Source: Flavobacterium piscisymbiosum (GTDB lineage Bacteria; Bacteroidota; Bacteroidia; Flavobacteriales; Flavobacteriaceae). Taken from it: a DNA stretch of 64,000 nucleotides. The stretch lies in the NCBI RefSeq assembly GCF_020905295.1, contig NZ_JAJJMM010000001.1, positions 5,456,001-5,520,000 on the forward strand, given 5' to 3'. The notes beneath the pieces were generated by a model. That model searched no databases. It was not told the DNA's origin and was given only the letters and a program-made list of their open reading frames with translations. The translations under genes and the position numbers were made by a program. Numbering within the stretch: position 1 is the first letter of the stretch; each line of letters opens with the position of its first letter. This document shows positions 38,118-46,985 of the stretch, one piece after another.

Positions 38118-39170
38118 TTGACCGAAATCCAAAAATTAAAATTTGATATTAAGCTTAAAAATCATGTTTGGTTTTGGGGCAGCTACTTCACTCTTAACTT
38201 TTTGCGATGGGGAGCTTACTTTAATGATTACCCCTATTCGTTCAAATCGAACTTAATTGAATTCTCCCTGCACATTCCGTTAGTCTATTTTAACCTTTTT
38301 GTTTTGGTACCCAAATATGTATTGAAACAAAAATACATTCCCTATACCCTCGCATTAATAGCAAGCCTTTTTGGAATCTATCTGCTAAAAACAGCTTTGA
38401 CCTATTATATTATATCCGAAAACATCTGGCCGGAAGCCAATAGAGAATATCATCCTTTTGATATTAATCATATTCTGGCAGTTTGCATAGGAGAGTTATA
38501 TGTGCTGGCTATGGCTTCATCTGTTTATTTGACCTTAACATGGCTTCGAGAAAGAGAACGAAACAGATCATTAAGAGAAAACCAGTTCAAAATCAAACTG
38601 AAATATCTTGAAAATCAAATTCAGCCGCATTTCTTTTTCAATACACTAAATAATCTCTACGCTTTATCATTAGAATCTTCAGATAAGGTTCCGGATGTTA
38701 TTATAAAACTATCAAATTTGATGGAATATGTTTTATATGATGTAAAAGGCACCAAATTTGTTCCATTAATTAAAGAAATTGATTACATCCAGAATTATAT
38801 CGAAATCGAGAAGTTACGCTTTGAGAATGTAGAAGTTACGGTCAATCTCGAATCGAATATAGAAGATATTGTTGTACCTCCTCTAATATTCATTTCATTG
38901 GTCGAAAACGCCTTTAAACACGGAGGAATCAACAACAATAATCTAAAAATTAAGATTAATTGTAAAGTTATCGACAATAAAATGTTAGATTTTGAAATCC
39001 TAAATAATTTTGTAAATTCACAAAATCTTAATACCAAAGGCGGAATTGGTTTAGTAAATACCAAGAAAAGATTAAAATTAATTTACAAAAACGATTTCAG
39101 TTTAAAACATACAACAAAACTAAACTACTATATAATCCGTTTGCAAATACCTATTGATAATGAAGATTAA
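38118..39170 (+). CDS. LytS-type sensor histidine kinase of the chitin locus
   Basis: The 350-residue protein starts at a TTG; no good ATG is near, and the first helix begins soon after. Four membrane helices span ~20-150, without an extracellular sensor domain of size. The His_kinase domain has the H-box LENQIQPHFFFNTLNNLYAL with His171, and a HATPase domain with PPLIFISLVENAFKHGG (N-box) and GIGLVNTKKRL. It would phosphorylate the response regulator whose start codon overlaps its end by 11 bp. In F. johnsoniae the equivalent pair lies at the same place in the chitin locus. The signal is unknown. Confidence 0.93.
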   Translation: MTEIQKLKFDIKLKNHVWFWGSYFTLNFLRWGAYFNDYPYSFKSNLIEFSLHIPLVYFNLFVLVPKYVLKQKYIPYTLALIASLFGIYLLKTALTYYIISENIWPEANREYHPFDINHILAVCIGELYVLAMASSVYLTLTWLRERERNRSLRENQFKIKLKYLENQIQPHFFFNTLNNLYALSLESSDKVPDVIIKLSNLMEYVLYDVKGTKFVPLIKEIDYIQNYIEIEKLRFENVEVTVNLESNIEDIVVPPLIFISLVENAFKHGGINNNNLKIKINCKVIDNKMLDFEILNNFVNSQNLNTKGGIGLVNTKKRLKLIYKNDFSLKHTTKLNYYIIRLQIPIDNED

Positions 39171-39861
39171 ATGCGTGTTGATTGACGATGAGCCATTGGC
39201 GATCAAAGTCCTGCAAAATTATTTTACAAATTTTACAGACTTTGAGGTAATTGGCACATTCAATAATTCTCTGGAAGCACTTGATTTTATAAACAGTACT
39301 ACTGTCGATGCCGTATTTCTGGACATCAATATGCCTATGATGACAGGTTTTGAACTTATTAGTTTAATCGAAAACAAAACCAAAGTTATCATTACTACCG
39401 CTTTTAGGGAATTTGCTGCAGAAAGCTACGATCTTGATGTTCTGGATTATTTAGTAAAACCTATCCCGCTGCCGCGATTTATAAAATGCATTAATAAAAT
39501 TACTACCGAATACAATTTAAAAAACAATATCAAAGTCGAAACCACAAAAGGCGACTCTCATATTTTCATCAAGGTCGACAAAAAGATGATGAAAATTAAT
39601 ATAGAAGAAATTCTATTTGTCGAAGGAATGAAGGAATACATCAAAGTAGTTACTCCGGATAAAACCTACATTACCCATAAATCACTCACATCTTTGTCAG
39701 AAGAATTACCCGCAGATCGCTTTTTGCGCATCCATAAATCTTACGTAATTGCGCTAAACAAGGTAAAATCTATCGAAGGAAACCGCATCCAGATACAATC
39801 CTACACCATTCCGATAGGTAGAAATTACAGCAAAGAGGTCAAAAACAAAATTTTAGAATAA
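39160..39861 (+). CDS. LytTR-family response regulator of the chitin locus
   Basis: From the ATG at 39160, which overlaps the kinase stop, the protein has 233 residues. The receiver domain (1-~118) has Asp9-Asp10, the phosphoacceptor Asp55 in VFLDINMP, and Lys in LVKPI. The LytTR DNA-binding domain (~135-233) has KINIEEILFVEGMKEYIKV and FLRIHKSYVIALNKV. LytTR proteins bind paired direct repeats upstream of promoters. The shared ATTGTTGA-N11-CGTTGG elements before both susC genes and the permease are its likely targets; this is inferred from position and conservation. Confidence 0.94.
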   Translation: MKIKCVLIDDEPLAIKVLQNYFTNFTDFEVIGTFNNSLEALDFINSTTVDAVFLDINMPMMTGFELISLIENKTKVIITTAFREFAAESYDLDVLDYLVKPIPLPRFIKCINKITTEYNLKNNIKVETTKGDSHIFIKVDKKMMKINIEEILFVEGMKEYIKVVTPDKTYITHKSLTSLSEELPADRFLRIHKSYVIALNKVKSIEGNRIQIQSYTIPIGRNYSKEVKNKILE

Positions 39862-39906
39862 ACTTTAACTTTTAAATTCATTTTCTAAGTCGGTAAAAAT
39901 TAACAC

Positions 39907-39936
39907 ATTGTTGAAAAAATGACGCCGTTGGTTTAA
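39907..39936 (+). promoter_or_regulatory. Conserved regulatory element upstream of the sugar permease
   Basis: ATTGTTGA-N11-CGTTGGTTTAA matches the pair 1 susC element exactly in both conserved blocks and in spacing, while the 11-bp spacer differs. It ends 101 bp before the start codon. ATTATTTG (7 of 8 to TAnnTTTG) follows at the same distance as in the susC promoters. Confidence 0.75.
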
Positions 39937-40037
39937 ATTTAACATTATTTGTGCCTTTTTATTTTTTTTTGATACACTTAACAAATATATTTACGGTCTT
40001 CAAAAAACAATAAAATAAAAAATTAACCTCTTAAATT

Positions 40038-41510
40038 ATGAGTTCAGAAAATGTTCAAACCAAATGGGGACAGTTTATCTCGTTGATAATTGTTTTCTTC
40101 TTTTGGGGTTTTGTTGGTTCAGCCAATGATATCCTGATTCCCGTATTCAAAAAAGTCTTTACTTTATCTCAGGTACAATCACAATTAGTAGCATGGGCAT
40201 TTTATGCGGCATACTTTGTAGGATCTGTAATTTTCTTTTTAGTATCCTTAAAAGTAGATGTTTTACAAAAATTTGGATATAAAAAAACCTTATCAGCAGG
40301 TTTACTTCTTTCAGCAGTTGGATCATTTTTATTCATTCCTGCTGCAACAATGGAAAGTTTCCCTTTCTTCTTAACAGCTTTATTTACTGTAGGTTTAGGA
40401 TTCTCGATCCAGCAAATTGTAGCTAACCCGTTAGCTATTAAAATGGGAAGTCCTCAAACAGGCGCTCACCGTTTAACTTTAGCCGGAGGAATAAACTCTT
40501 TCGGAACAACAATTGGAGCTATTCTTTTAGGAATCGCCTTGTTCGGAATGGGAGATAACAAAAACACATCACTTTCATTAGAAGATATCAAACTACCTTT
40601 CGTTATTCTTGGGCTTGCTTTTATTGCAGTGGCCATTTTCATGAACTTCTCTAAAATCGAAGATCCTGCAAAAGAAGAGGAAGAAGTAGTTAAAGTAGCA
40701 CACGAAAAATTCAACATCTCAGATTATCCACAACTATATTTGGGAATGTTAGGAATCTTTATTTACGTTGGTACTGAGGTTACAATCATTAGTAATTTAC
40801 CAGCTTTACTGCACACAGCAGAGTTTGGTAACGTTCTTGAAGATGCAATCGCACCATTTATCGCCCTTTATTGGGGAAGTTTAATGATTGGTCGCTGGAA
40901 TGGTGGTGTTAACGTTTTCAACACCTCAAACTTAGTAAATACAGCATTAAAATTCATTGTACCAGCTATAGCATTTGGAGTAATTATTGGAGCTAATATT
41001 TTTGCTGCACACGATGTTTCTGCATTCTATATCTACCCAATCTGGATCTTATTGTTTATCGCCGTAAGTTTCGTAGGAGGTAAAAATGCCGGAAAAACAT
41101 TAATGCTTTTCGGAATATCAGGTTTATTAATGATGGTTGCCGGATTAGTATGGCCAGATCCATCAATTGCTAAATTCTTCTTTATCTCTGGAGGTTTATT
41201 CTTATCTATCATGTGGCCATCGATCTTCGATTTAGCTATTGCAGGATTAGGTAAAAACACAGGAAAAGCATCTTCATTCTTAATTATGATGATTTTAGGA
41301 GGAGGGGTTATTCCTTTGATTCAGGGAAGTATCTGTGATATCGACCTTACAAGCCCTGGAGGAATCTTCGGAATCACATGGACACACTTCTCTTACATCG
41401 TTCCACTTCTTGGATTTGCTTATTTAGGATTCTACGGTTTCTATTGCCCTAAAATATTAAAAAGACAAGGAATTGATCATAACATTCAAAGCGAAGGCGG
41501 AGGACACTAA
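40038..41510 (+). CDS. FHS-family MFS sugar permease (probable GlcNAc transporter)
   Basis: The 490-residue protein has about 12 membrane helices with a charged central loop (KIEDPAKEEEEVVK). The start FFFWGFVGSANDILIPVFK and AAYFVGS segment are typical of the FucP/NagP branch (FHS family), sugar:proton symporters of the inner membrane. Because it carries the same upstream element as both susC genes and sits beside their regulator, import of GlcNAc or chitobiose is the likely job. A terminator follows. No kinase gene for GlcNAc is adjacent. Confidence 0.93.
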   Translation: MSSENVQTKWGQFISLIIVFFFWGFVGSANDILIPVFKKVFTLSQVQSQLVAWAFYAAYFVGSVIFFLVSLKVDVLQKFGYKKTLSAGLLLSAVGSFLFIPAATMESFPFFLTALFTVGLGFSIQQIVANPLAIKMGSPQTGAHRLTLAGGINSFGTTIGAILLGIALFGMGDNKNTSLSLEDIKLPFVILGLAFIAVAIFMNFSKIEDPAKEEEEVVKVAHEKFNISDYPQLYLGMLGIFIYVGTEVTIISNLPALLHTAEFGNVLEDAIAPFIALYWGSLMIGRWNGGVNVFNTSNLVNTALKFIVPAIAFGVIIGANIFAAHDVSAFYIYPIWILLFIAVSFVGGKNAGKTLMLFGISGLLMMVAGLVWPDPSIAKFFFISGGLFLSIMWPSIFDLAIAGLGKNTGKASSFLIMMILGGGVIPLIQGSICDIDLTSPGGIFGITWTHFSYIVPLLGFAYLGFYGFYCPKILKRQGIDHNIQSEGGGH

Positions 41511-41532
41511 GCCAAGCTATAACAACAATAAT

Positions 41533-41581
41533 AAAAAATCCCAAATTCCAATCCACAAAATTGAAATTTGGGATTTTTTTA
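41533..41581 (+). terminator. Intrinsic terminator after the sugar permease
   Basis: AAATCCCAAATTCCAAT faces ATTGAAATTTGGGATTT with a T run, closely like the terminator at 368-421. Confidence 0.85.
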
Positions 41582-41633
41582 TTCGCAAAAAAAAAAACCT
41601 CAGAACCTTAGAATCTTAGCATCTTAGAACCTT

Positions 41634-42131
41634 CTATTTAGCATTAATAACATCACTAAGATTCTTTTTAAAAAGGCTCTTATTTTGCTCTGATAATACA
41701 TAAACCACATCTTTATCAGCATGAACAATAACTTTATCTATATTCGCCTCTAAAAGTGCTTTCGGGTCTTTAATTTTCAATGTACAGGCACCATCAAAAA
41801 AACCATCATCCTCGATTATTTTTTTTGCTTCCAATATTGTTCCATCACTCAAAACTGCCGAAATAGTCATTGTTTTATTGAGTGTATTCGAATAAAAACC
41901 ATCCATTACCAACAATAACCGATATGTATTTTTCAATTCCGGACCTTTAAACTCGTGGCGCGTAATATTGTATCGTAATCCTTTTGCCAAAACCTGAAAC
42001 TGAACTGAGCAATCCAGTTCAAAAGTAGCGACATCACCAGCATCATTAACCGATTTTATTATTTTGGCCACTTGTGCATTTACAGCGAAACTCACAATAA
42101 AAAATGCAATAATCAGAACAACTTTTTTCAT
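41634..42131 (-). CDS. Exported protein of unknown function
   Basis: The start at 42131 gives 165 residues with a signal peptide (KKVVLIIAFFIVSFAVNA|Q). The mature part is a small beta-rich domain (FELDCSVQFQVLAKGLRYNITRHEF, YRLLLVMDGFYSNTLNKTMTISAVLSDG) ending in VYVLSEQNKSLFKKNLSDVINAK. I do not recognise the family. It probably resides in the periplasm. It lies downstream of the transaldolase gene but beyond that gene's terminator, so it is likely transcribed alone. An AACCTTAG-type repeat abuts its stop codon. Confidence 0.75.
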   Translation of the reverse strand: MKKVVLIIAFFIVSFAVNAQVAKIIKSVNDAGDVATFELDCSVQFQVLAKGLRYNITRHEFKGPELKNTYRLLLVMDGFYSNTLNKTMTISAVLSDGTILEAKKIIEDDGFFDGACTLKIKDPKALLEANIDKVIVHADKDVVYVLSEQNKSLFKKNLSDVINAK

Positions 42132-42164
42132 ATGTATTTCTTTTTGAGACACATAAAAGTAAAA

Positions 42165-42202
42165 AAAAATCGTCACCCTTTTTACAAGGATGACGATTTT
42201 TA
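42165..42202 (-). terminator. Intrinsic terminator of the transaldolase gene
   Basis: AAAAATCGTCA(C)CCTT pairs with AAGG(A)TGACGATTTTT; on the minus strand a T9 run follows. It lies 20 bp past the stop codon. Confidence 0.85.
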
Positions 42203-42221
42203 GATTATAAAGATCTGATTC

Positions 42222-42878
42222 TTATTTATTTCCTTTTTCGAAATCAGCAACAAACTGAGCCAATCCAATATCAGTTAATGGGTGTTTCAACAATCCGTAA
42301 ATTGCAGAAAGAGGTCCAGTCATAACATCTGCACCAATTTTAGCACAGTTTACAATATGCATTGTATGACGTACAGAAGCTGCCAAAATTTGAGTTTCGT
42401 ACCCGTAGTTATCATAAATTTCTCTAATTTCCTGAATCAAATTCAAACCATCAGTCGAAACATCATCCAAACGACCAATAAAAGGAGAAACATAAGTAGC
42501 ACCAGCTTTTGCAGCCAATAAAGCCTGACCTGCAGAAAAAACAAGCGTTACATTTGTTTTAATTCCTTTATCCGAAAAATATTTTGCAGCCATTACACCT
42601 TCTTTTGTCATAGGTAATTTAACTACGATTTGGTCATGTAATTCAGCCAGTTCTTCACCTTCTTTGATCATTCCATCATAATCAAGCGCATTAACTTCAG
42701 CACTTACATCACCTTCAACAAGATTACAAATGTCAACATAATGCTTCAAAATGTTGTTTTTCCCAGTGATTCCTTCTTTTGCCATCAATGATGGGTTAGT
42801 TGTTACACCATCCAAAACACCTAAAGCTTGTGCTTCTTTAATCTGAGCTAAATTAGCTGTGTCAATAAAAAATTTCAT
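42222..42878 (-). CDS. fsa: Transaldolase, short MipB/TalC type
   Basis: The 218-residue length and pattern place it in the small transaldolase/fructose-6-phosphate aldolase group: [30 protein letters not shown], the catalytic Lys in [38 protein letters not shown], and AASVRH. It exchanges dihydroxyacetone units in the pentose phosphate pathway or forms fructose 6-phosphate. Annotations use tal or fsa for this group; the two activities cannot be separated by eye. It is monocistronic. Confidence 0.93.
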   Translation of the reverse strand: MKFFIDTANLAQIKEAQALGVLDGVTTNPSLMAKEGITGKNNILKHYVDICNLVEGDVSAEVNALDYDGMIKEGEELAELHDQIVVKLPMTKEGVMAAKYFSDKGIKTNVTLVFSAGQALLAAKAGATYVSPFIGRLDDVSTDGLNLIQEIREIYDNYGYETQILAASVRHTMHIVNCAKIGADVMTGPLSAIYGLLKHPLTDIGLAQFVADFEKGNK

Positions 42879-42907
42879 AATTATATCTATTTAATTGTGT
42901 TCAGTTT

Positions 42908-43010
42908 TTTGGGCGTTCCCCAAGGGTCGGGCTATCCTCTATATCTTTTATTTTTCTAAAGAAAAAAAATAAAAGGATATCGTTCCTATCCCTAACGCAA
43001 ATTCGGTGCA
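42908..43010. repeat. Dispersed TATCTTTTAT/ATAAAAGGATA inverted repeat
   Basis: ATATCTTTTATTTTTCT faces AAAAAATAAAAGGATAT with GGGTCGGGCTATCC and TTCCTATCCCTAACGC flanks. Related copies lie around 17200-17262 and 60880-60945. Confidence 0.7.
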
Positions 43011-43106
43011 AAATTACAATTTATATTTCCATAAAATAAAAAAGTAAAAAATAATTCCAAATACATTCATTATAGCCAAAAACACCTTTACTAGTCAAAC
43101 TAATTT

Positions 43107-43114
43107 TATTTTTG
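43107..43114 (+). promoter_or_regulatory. TAnnTTTG -7 box of the GAF-domain kinase gene
   Basis: TATTTTTG matches the consensus exactly, 33 bp before the GTG start at 43148, which supports that start. Confidence 0.5.
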
Positions 43115-43147
43115 TACTTTTAAAGAATTAAAACATCTCCCTTAAAA

Positions 43148-44455
43148 GTGCTAGAAGATAATTTCAAACAAGATATAATCAATATCGGGAACATTTCAAT
43201 TGTTCCAAACTTACTAAATGTTATTTGCCAGACTACCGGAATGGGTTTTGCAGCAATAGCAAGAGTTACCGAGGATAGATGGATTACTTGCAGTGTACAG
43301 GACAATGTACTTTTTGGCCTAAAACCCGGAGACGAATTACAAATAAAAACCACAATTTGCGACGAAATAAGACAAAATCCCAAACCGGTTATTATTGATA
43401 ATGTAAGCGAAGACAAAGACTATCATGACCATCACACTCCGGCCATGTACAAATTACAAAGTTATATTTCAGTACCAATCATGCGTCAGGACGGAAGTTT
43501 TTATGGAACTTTATGCGCCATAGACCCTAAGCCAAACAACTTAAAAGAGTTTAAAATAAGCGAAATGTTCAACTTGTTTGCTGAACTTATTTCGTTTCAT
43601 CTTGACGGAATCGAACAAACCTTAGAAAGCAAAAAAGCACTACAAGAAAAAACACACCTGCTTGAAAAAACCCAAGTTAAAAAAGATGAAGCAGAAAGAC
43701 TGAACTCCGATTTCAAGAAAAAACTAATCGAAAAAAATCTTTCACTCGAAAAAATGAATAGCGAACTCGAAGCTTTCAATTACATTTCGAGCCACGATCT
43801 TCAGGAGCCATTACGAAAAATACAACTTTTTACAGATACCATCGAGCGTGAAGAAGCCCGTAATTTATCCGAGAAAGGAAAAACAGCTTTTCATAAAATC
43901 AAAACTTCAGCTTTTAGAATGCAAAACCTGATCAACGATCTTTTGATTTATTCTAAGACAAAATTCGATGACAGAAAGTTCGAAATAAAAGACTTAAACA
44001 CAATTGCAAAAGATGTTATTGAAGATCTCACCAATGAATTCGAAAATAAAAATGTAATTTTTGACATAAAAGACCTGGGCAAACTTTCTGTCATAGAATT
44101 TCAATTCAGACAACTTTTATACAATCTTATCAATAATTCATTGAAATTTGCAAGTCCGGACAGGGATTTAATCATAACCGTTTCGGCAGAAATCACCAAC
44201 GGAGAGCTAGACAAACTTTCGCCGTTTACAAAGTATCACAAAATAACGATCTCAGACAACGGGATTGGATTTGACCCATTATACAGTGATAAAATATTTG
44301 GTCTCTTTCAGGCGCTGCATACAAAACCACTAAAAAGTACCGGGATTGGACTTACAATAGTAAAACGAATTGTAGAAAACCATAACGGTTTTATAAAAGC
44401 AAAAGGAGCTTTAAATCAAGGAGCAAAATTCGAGATTTTTATTCCTGTAGAATAA
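43148..44455 (+). CDS. Soluble GAF-domain sensor histidine kinase
   Basis: The 435-residue protein starts at GTG; no in-frame ATG precedes Met32 inside the GAF domain. The GAF domain covers ~15-155 (GFAAIARV.E..W, VIIDNVSEDKDY, SYISVPI...G.FYGTLCAID). A charged coiled coil (~160-208) leads to the HisKA domain with His216 in FNYISSHDLQEPLRK, and then a HATPase domain (YNLINNSLKFA, ISDNGIGFDP, GIGLTIVKRIVENHNG). No membrane segment is seen, so it is cytosolic and senses a small ligand or redox state. No response regulator is adjacent, so the partner is unknown. Confidence 0.92.
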   Translation: MLEDNFKQDIINIGNISIVPNLLNVICQTTGMGFAAIARVTEDRWITCSVQDNVLFGLKPGDELQIKTTICDEIRQNPKPVIIDNVSEDKDYHDHHTPAMYKLQSYISVPIMRQDGSFYGTLCAIDPKPNNLKEFKISEMFNLFAELISFHLDGIEQTLESKKALQEKTHLLEKTQVKKDEAERLNSDFKKKLIEKNLSLEKMNSELEAFNYISSHDLQEPLRKIQLFTDTIEREEARNLSEKGKTAFHKIKTSAFRMQNLINDLLIYSKTKFDDRKFEIKDLNTIAKDVIEDLTNEFENKNVIFDIKDLGKLSVIEFQFRQLLYNLINNSLKFASPDRDLIITVSAEITNGELDKLSPFTKYHKITISDNGIGFDPLYSDKIFGLFQALHTKPLKSTGIGLTIVKRIVENHNGFIKAKGALNQGAKFEIFIPVE

Positions 44456-44482
44456 CTTCAAATTTTACTCCCAATTCATTTC

Positions 44483-45286
44483 TTATAATTTATAATGATT
44501 CATTAGCATTTTTTCATACACTTTATCCGGAAGCGCACGTTTTAAAACAATCGAAAACTTCTGCATAAAAGCACCTACTTTATAATGTACGTTTGGCTTT
44601 TTCTGCTGCATAATTTTATAAACTGCCTCAGCCATTTCATTAGGATTACTTCCAGCATCGACATGTTCGTTCATCGTTGCAAGATTTTCTCCATAAACTT
44701 TTGCATAAGCAGACCCTTCTACAACCGGTGCATGATAACGACCTGAAGCAATATTCGTAGCAAAATCACCTGGTGCAATACTGGTAATTTCAACTCCAAA
44801 TGATTTTACTTCCATTCGCAAAGCTTCTGTAATCAATTCTAAAGCCCCTTTCGATGCCGAATAAACACTGCGATAAGGCAACCCCATATAACCGGCAATC
44901 GACGTTATATTAATAATTAAACCAGATTTTTGTTCACGCATTTGTGGCAACACCGCTTTCATTACTTCAATTGGTCCAAAAAAATTAGTTTCAAAATTAT
45001 TCCTGATTTCTTCAGTCGGAATTTCTTCCAGAGGTCCTGTAATTCCAACGCCCGCGTTATTAATCACCACATCTAACCGACCTGAATTGGCAATAATTTT
45101 AGCTACCGCTGATTTTATAGACTCAGCATTACGAACATCCAAGGCAACCAATGGAAAAACCGAGTTGAGTACTTTTTCAGGATTTCTGCTCGTTCCGTAC
45201 ACAACGAAACCTTTTTTTTGTAAAAATTCTCCAATTGATTTTCCAATCCCTGAGGATCCTCCGGTAATTAAAACGACTTTATTCAT
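44483..45286 (-). CDS. SDR-family oxidoreductase
   Basis: The 267-residue protein is a classical short-chain dehydrogenase/reductase: cofactor motif TGGSSGIGKSIG (TGxxxGIG), ALDVRN, NNAGVG, and catalytic Ser/Tyr/Lys in NITSIAGYMGLPYRSVYSASKGA. The basic segment GTSRNPEKV after beta2 suggests NADP. The substrate cannot be deduced. The C-terminal part (KVGAFMQKFSIVLKRALPDKVYEKML) is seen in SDRs acting on hydrophobic substrates. It converges with the GAF kinase, 27 bp between stops, and is transcribed alone. Confidence 0.93.
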   Translation of the reverse strand: MNKVVLITGGSSGIGKSIGEFLQKKGFVVYGTSRNPEKVLNSVFPLVALDVRNAESIKSAVAKIIANSGRLDVVINNAGVGITGPLEEIPTEEIRNNFETNFFGPIEVMKAVLPQMREQKSGLIINITSIAGYMGLPYRSVYSASKGALELITEALRMEVKSFGVEITSIAPGDFATNIASGRYHAPVVEGSAYAKVYGENLATMNEHVDAGSNPNEMAEAVYKIMQQKKPNVHYKVGAFMQKFSIVLKRALPDKVYEKMLMNHYKL

Positions 45287-45620
45287 TTGTAGGTTAGATG
45301 TTAAATGTTATAGGTTATAAGAGAGATCACTAATATTACATAGAAAAACATACTCATTAATTATTTTTTACCGCAGAGAACACAAAGGTTTTTCGCAGAG
45401 TTGACTAAGATTTAAGTTGTATTAACACAATCTAAGCACACAAAGCTTTGGGAACTTTGTCTTTTCACAAAACTTAGCATATTCAAAAAAAAACTTAGCG
45501 TCCTTTGCGGTTAAATTTATTTATCCCTCCACAGGTTCTAAAATCAATCCAACTTTCCCAAGGTCCAAAAATAAAAAAATCCTCCATAAGGAAGACTAGA
45601 TTTGAATTAATTATAAAAAA
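45287..45620. repeat. Gene-free stretch with a TTAACCGC-ended dispersed repeat
   Basis: From 45369 to about 45518 the DNA has ends TTTACCGCAGAG and TTTGCGGTTAAATT and internal AAAGCTTTGGGAACTTTG, like the element at 58852-59010. The rest has no clear features. Confidence 0.6.
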
Positions 45621-45648
45621 AAATCCCGAAACATCGGGAATAAAAAAA
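45621..45648 (-). terminator. Terminator of the SRP RNA
   Basis: A T8 run directly follows the RNA 3' stem on the minus strand, and a second hairpin (TCCCGA-TGTT-TCGGGA) with a T9 run stands behind it. Confidence 0.75.
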
Positions 45649-45746
45649 ATGGCAAGCGACCTACATCGCACCGCTCAACCACGTACCCTTGCTATGTTCC
45701 CATCCTGGGGGAGTCTGCAGGAGCTGGTCGTGTAGGACTTGCCGGT
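45649..45746 (-). ncRNA. ffs: Signal recognition particle RNA, small bacterial (4.5S) type
   Basis: On the minus strand the region folds as one long hairpin: 5' GGCAAG..CCTACA pairs with TGTAGG..CTTGCC 3'. The apical part has CCCCCAGGATGGGAACATAG then CAAGGGTA, the conserved symmetric-loop and tetraloop region of SRP RNA as known from Actinobacteria and Bacteroidota. The length of about 98 nt suits the small type that lacks an Alu domain. It is followed at once by a T8 run. It binds Ffh for co-translational membrane targeting. Confidence 0.88.
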
Positions 45747-45832
45747 GCAAATATACAATCTTTTTATATTTTTGCAAGACCTTTGTTGCTATAAAAATAT
45801 CGTTGTATATTGGCTTATTCAAATTTTAAACT

Positions 45833-46888
45833 ATGAAAAATTATAACTTCCTAGCTGTCATTTTATTAGGAATCACATTAATTGGATGTGGAGATAAAAA
45901 TAAAGGTGAAAATTCTTTATTTAATATTGATGATTCGGCTTTTCCGGCACATTTTACCCAAAAAGAAGCACTTTCTGTTGGAATTTCGAACCCAAATTCG
46001 AAAGAAATTGACAGCATTGTTTACTTTGTTAATGATAAAAAAGTGGGAAGTACAAAAGGAGCTTCAAAATTTAATTTCCCTTTAAAAGATCAAAAGTTAG
46101 GATACCAATACTTAAAAGCAACCGTTTATTTTGGATCAAACTCTTCTGATGCAACCAAACGAATCGAATTAGTATCTGATGTCGAACCCAAAGCTTTAAA
46201 ATATAAGATCGTAAATACATATGCTCACGATACCTTATCTTTTACTGAAGGTTTAGAGTTTTACAAGGATACTTTATACGAAAGTACCGGACAAGAAGGT
46301 GCTTCATTAATCAAAAAATATGATTATAAAACAGGAAAGATCTACAAACAAATTGATCTTGATAAACAATATTTTGGCGAAGGTATTACCTTTATAAATG
46401 GTAAATTATTTCAATTAACTTATAAAAATAAAAAAGGTTTTATCTATGACGCTAATACTTTAAAACTGGAAAAAACCTTTGCTTACGAAAAAGATATTGA
46501 AGGCTGGGGAATGACAAATGACGGAAAATACATTTATCAAACTGACGGAACTGAAAAAATCTGGAAAGTAGATCCTGCCACTCAAAAAATGGTAGATTAC
46601 ATCAATGTATACTCAGGAACTTCAAAAATTAAAGCAATCAATGAGTTAGAATGGATTAATGGAAAAATATATACCAATGTATGGTTTAAAGATGCTATTG
46701 CAGTTGTAAACCCTACCTCAGGAGCCGTTGAAGGAATTTTAGACATGTCTGGTTTGAGAAAATTTATGGATGCCAAAATAACCAAAGACGATGTTTTAAA
46801 CGGAATTGCCTACAATCCTAAAACTAAAACTATTTTCGTAACAGGTAAAAACTGGAGCAAAATGTTCGAAATAACGGTTTCAGAGTAA
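45833..46888 (+). CDS. Glutaminyl-peptide cyclotransferase (beta-propeller type) lipoprotein
   Basis: The 351-residue protein has a lipoprotein signal (LLGITLIGC, Cys19). Residues ~25-125 are a Bacteroidota-type N-terminal domain; from ~128 comes a five-bladed glutamine cyclotransferase propeller: HDTLSFTEGLEFYKDTLYESTGQEGASL, YFGEGITFINGKLFQLTYK, EGWGMTNDGKYIYQTDG, NELEWINGKIYTNVW, LNGIAYNPKTKTIFVTGKNW. It turns N-terminal Gln into pyroglutamate on exported proteins, probably in the periplasm. Many exported proteins in this window are predicted to be cut just before Gln. Confidence 0.93.
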   Translation: MKNYNFLAVILLGITLIGCGDKNKGENSLFNIDDSAFPAHFTQKEALSVGISNPNSKEIDSIVYFVNDKKVGSTKGASKFNFPLKDQKLGYQYLKATVYFGSNSSDATKRIELVSDVEPKALKYKIVNTYAHDTLSFTEGLEFYKDTLYESTGQEGASLIKKYDYKTGKIYKQIDLDKQYFGEGITFINGKLFQLTYKNKKGFIYDANTLKLEKTFAYEKDIEGWGMTNDGKYIYQTDGTEKIWKVDPATQKMVDYINVYSGTSKIKAINELEWINGKIYTNVWFKDAIAVVNPTSGAVEGILDMSGLRKFMDAKITKDDVLNGIAYNPKTKTIFVTGKNWSKMFEITVSE

Positions 46889-46910
46889 ACTAAAAATAAA
46901 TTCCAATATT

Positions 46911-46975
46911 AAACACGAATTTCACAGATTTCACGGATTAGTTCGTGATAATTTGTGAAATTTGTGTTTTAAAAC
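46911..46975. repeat. AACACGAATTTCACA inverted repeat before hutI
   Basis: AAACACGAATTTCACAGATT faces AATTTGTGAAATTTGTGTTT, giving a ~25-bp imperfect stem that ends about 10 bp before the hutI start. A relative with AACACTAATTTCAC ends lies at 52243-52345. Confidence 0.75.
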
Positions 46976-46985
46976 AATATCAATA

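Noticed and set aside
41533..41581. Riboswitch-like structure
   Set aside because: A simple stem plus T run after a stop codon; a terminator explains it.
45505..45735. 76-residue plus-strand frame
   Set aside because: It runs antisense through the SRP RNA and its terminator; no protein-like features.
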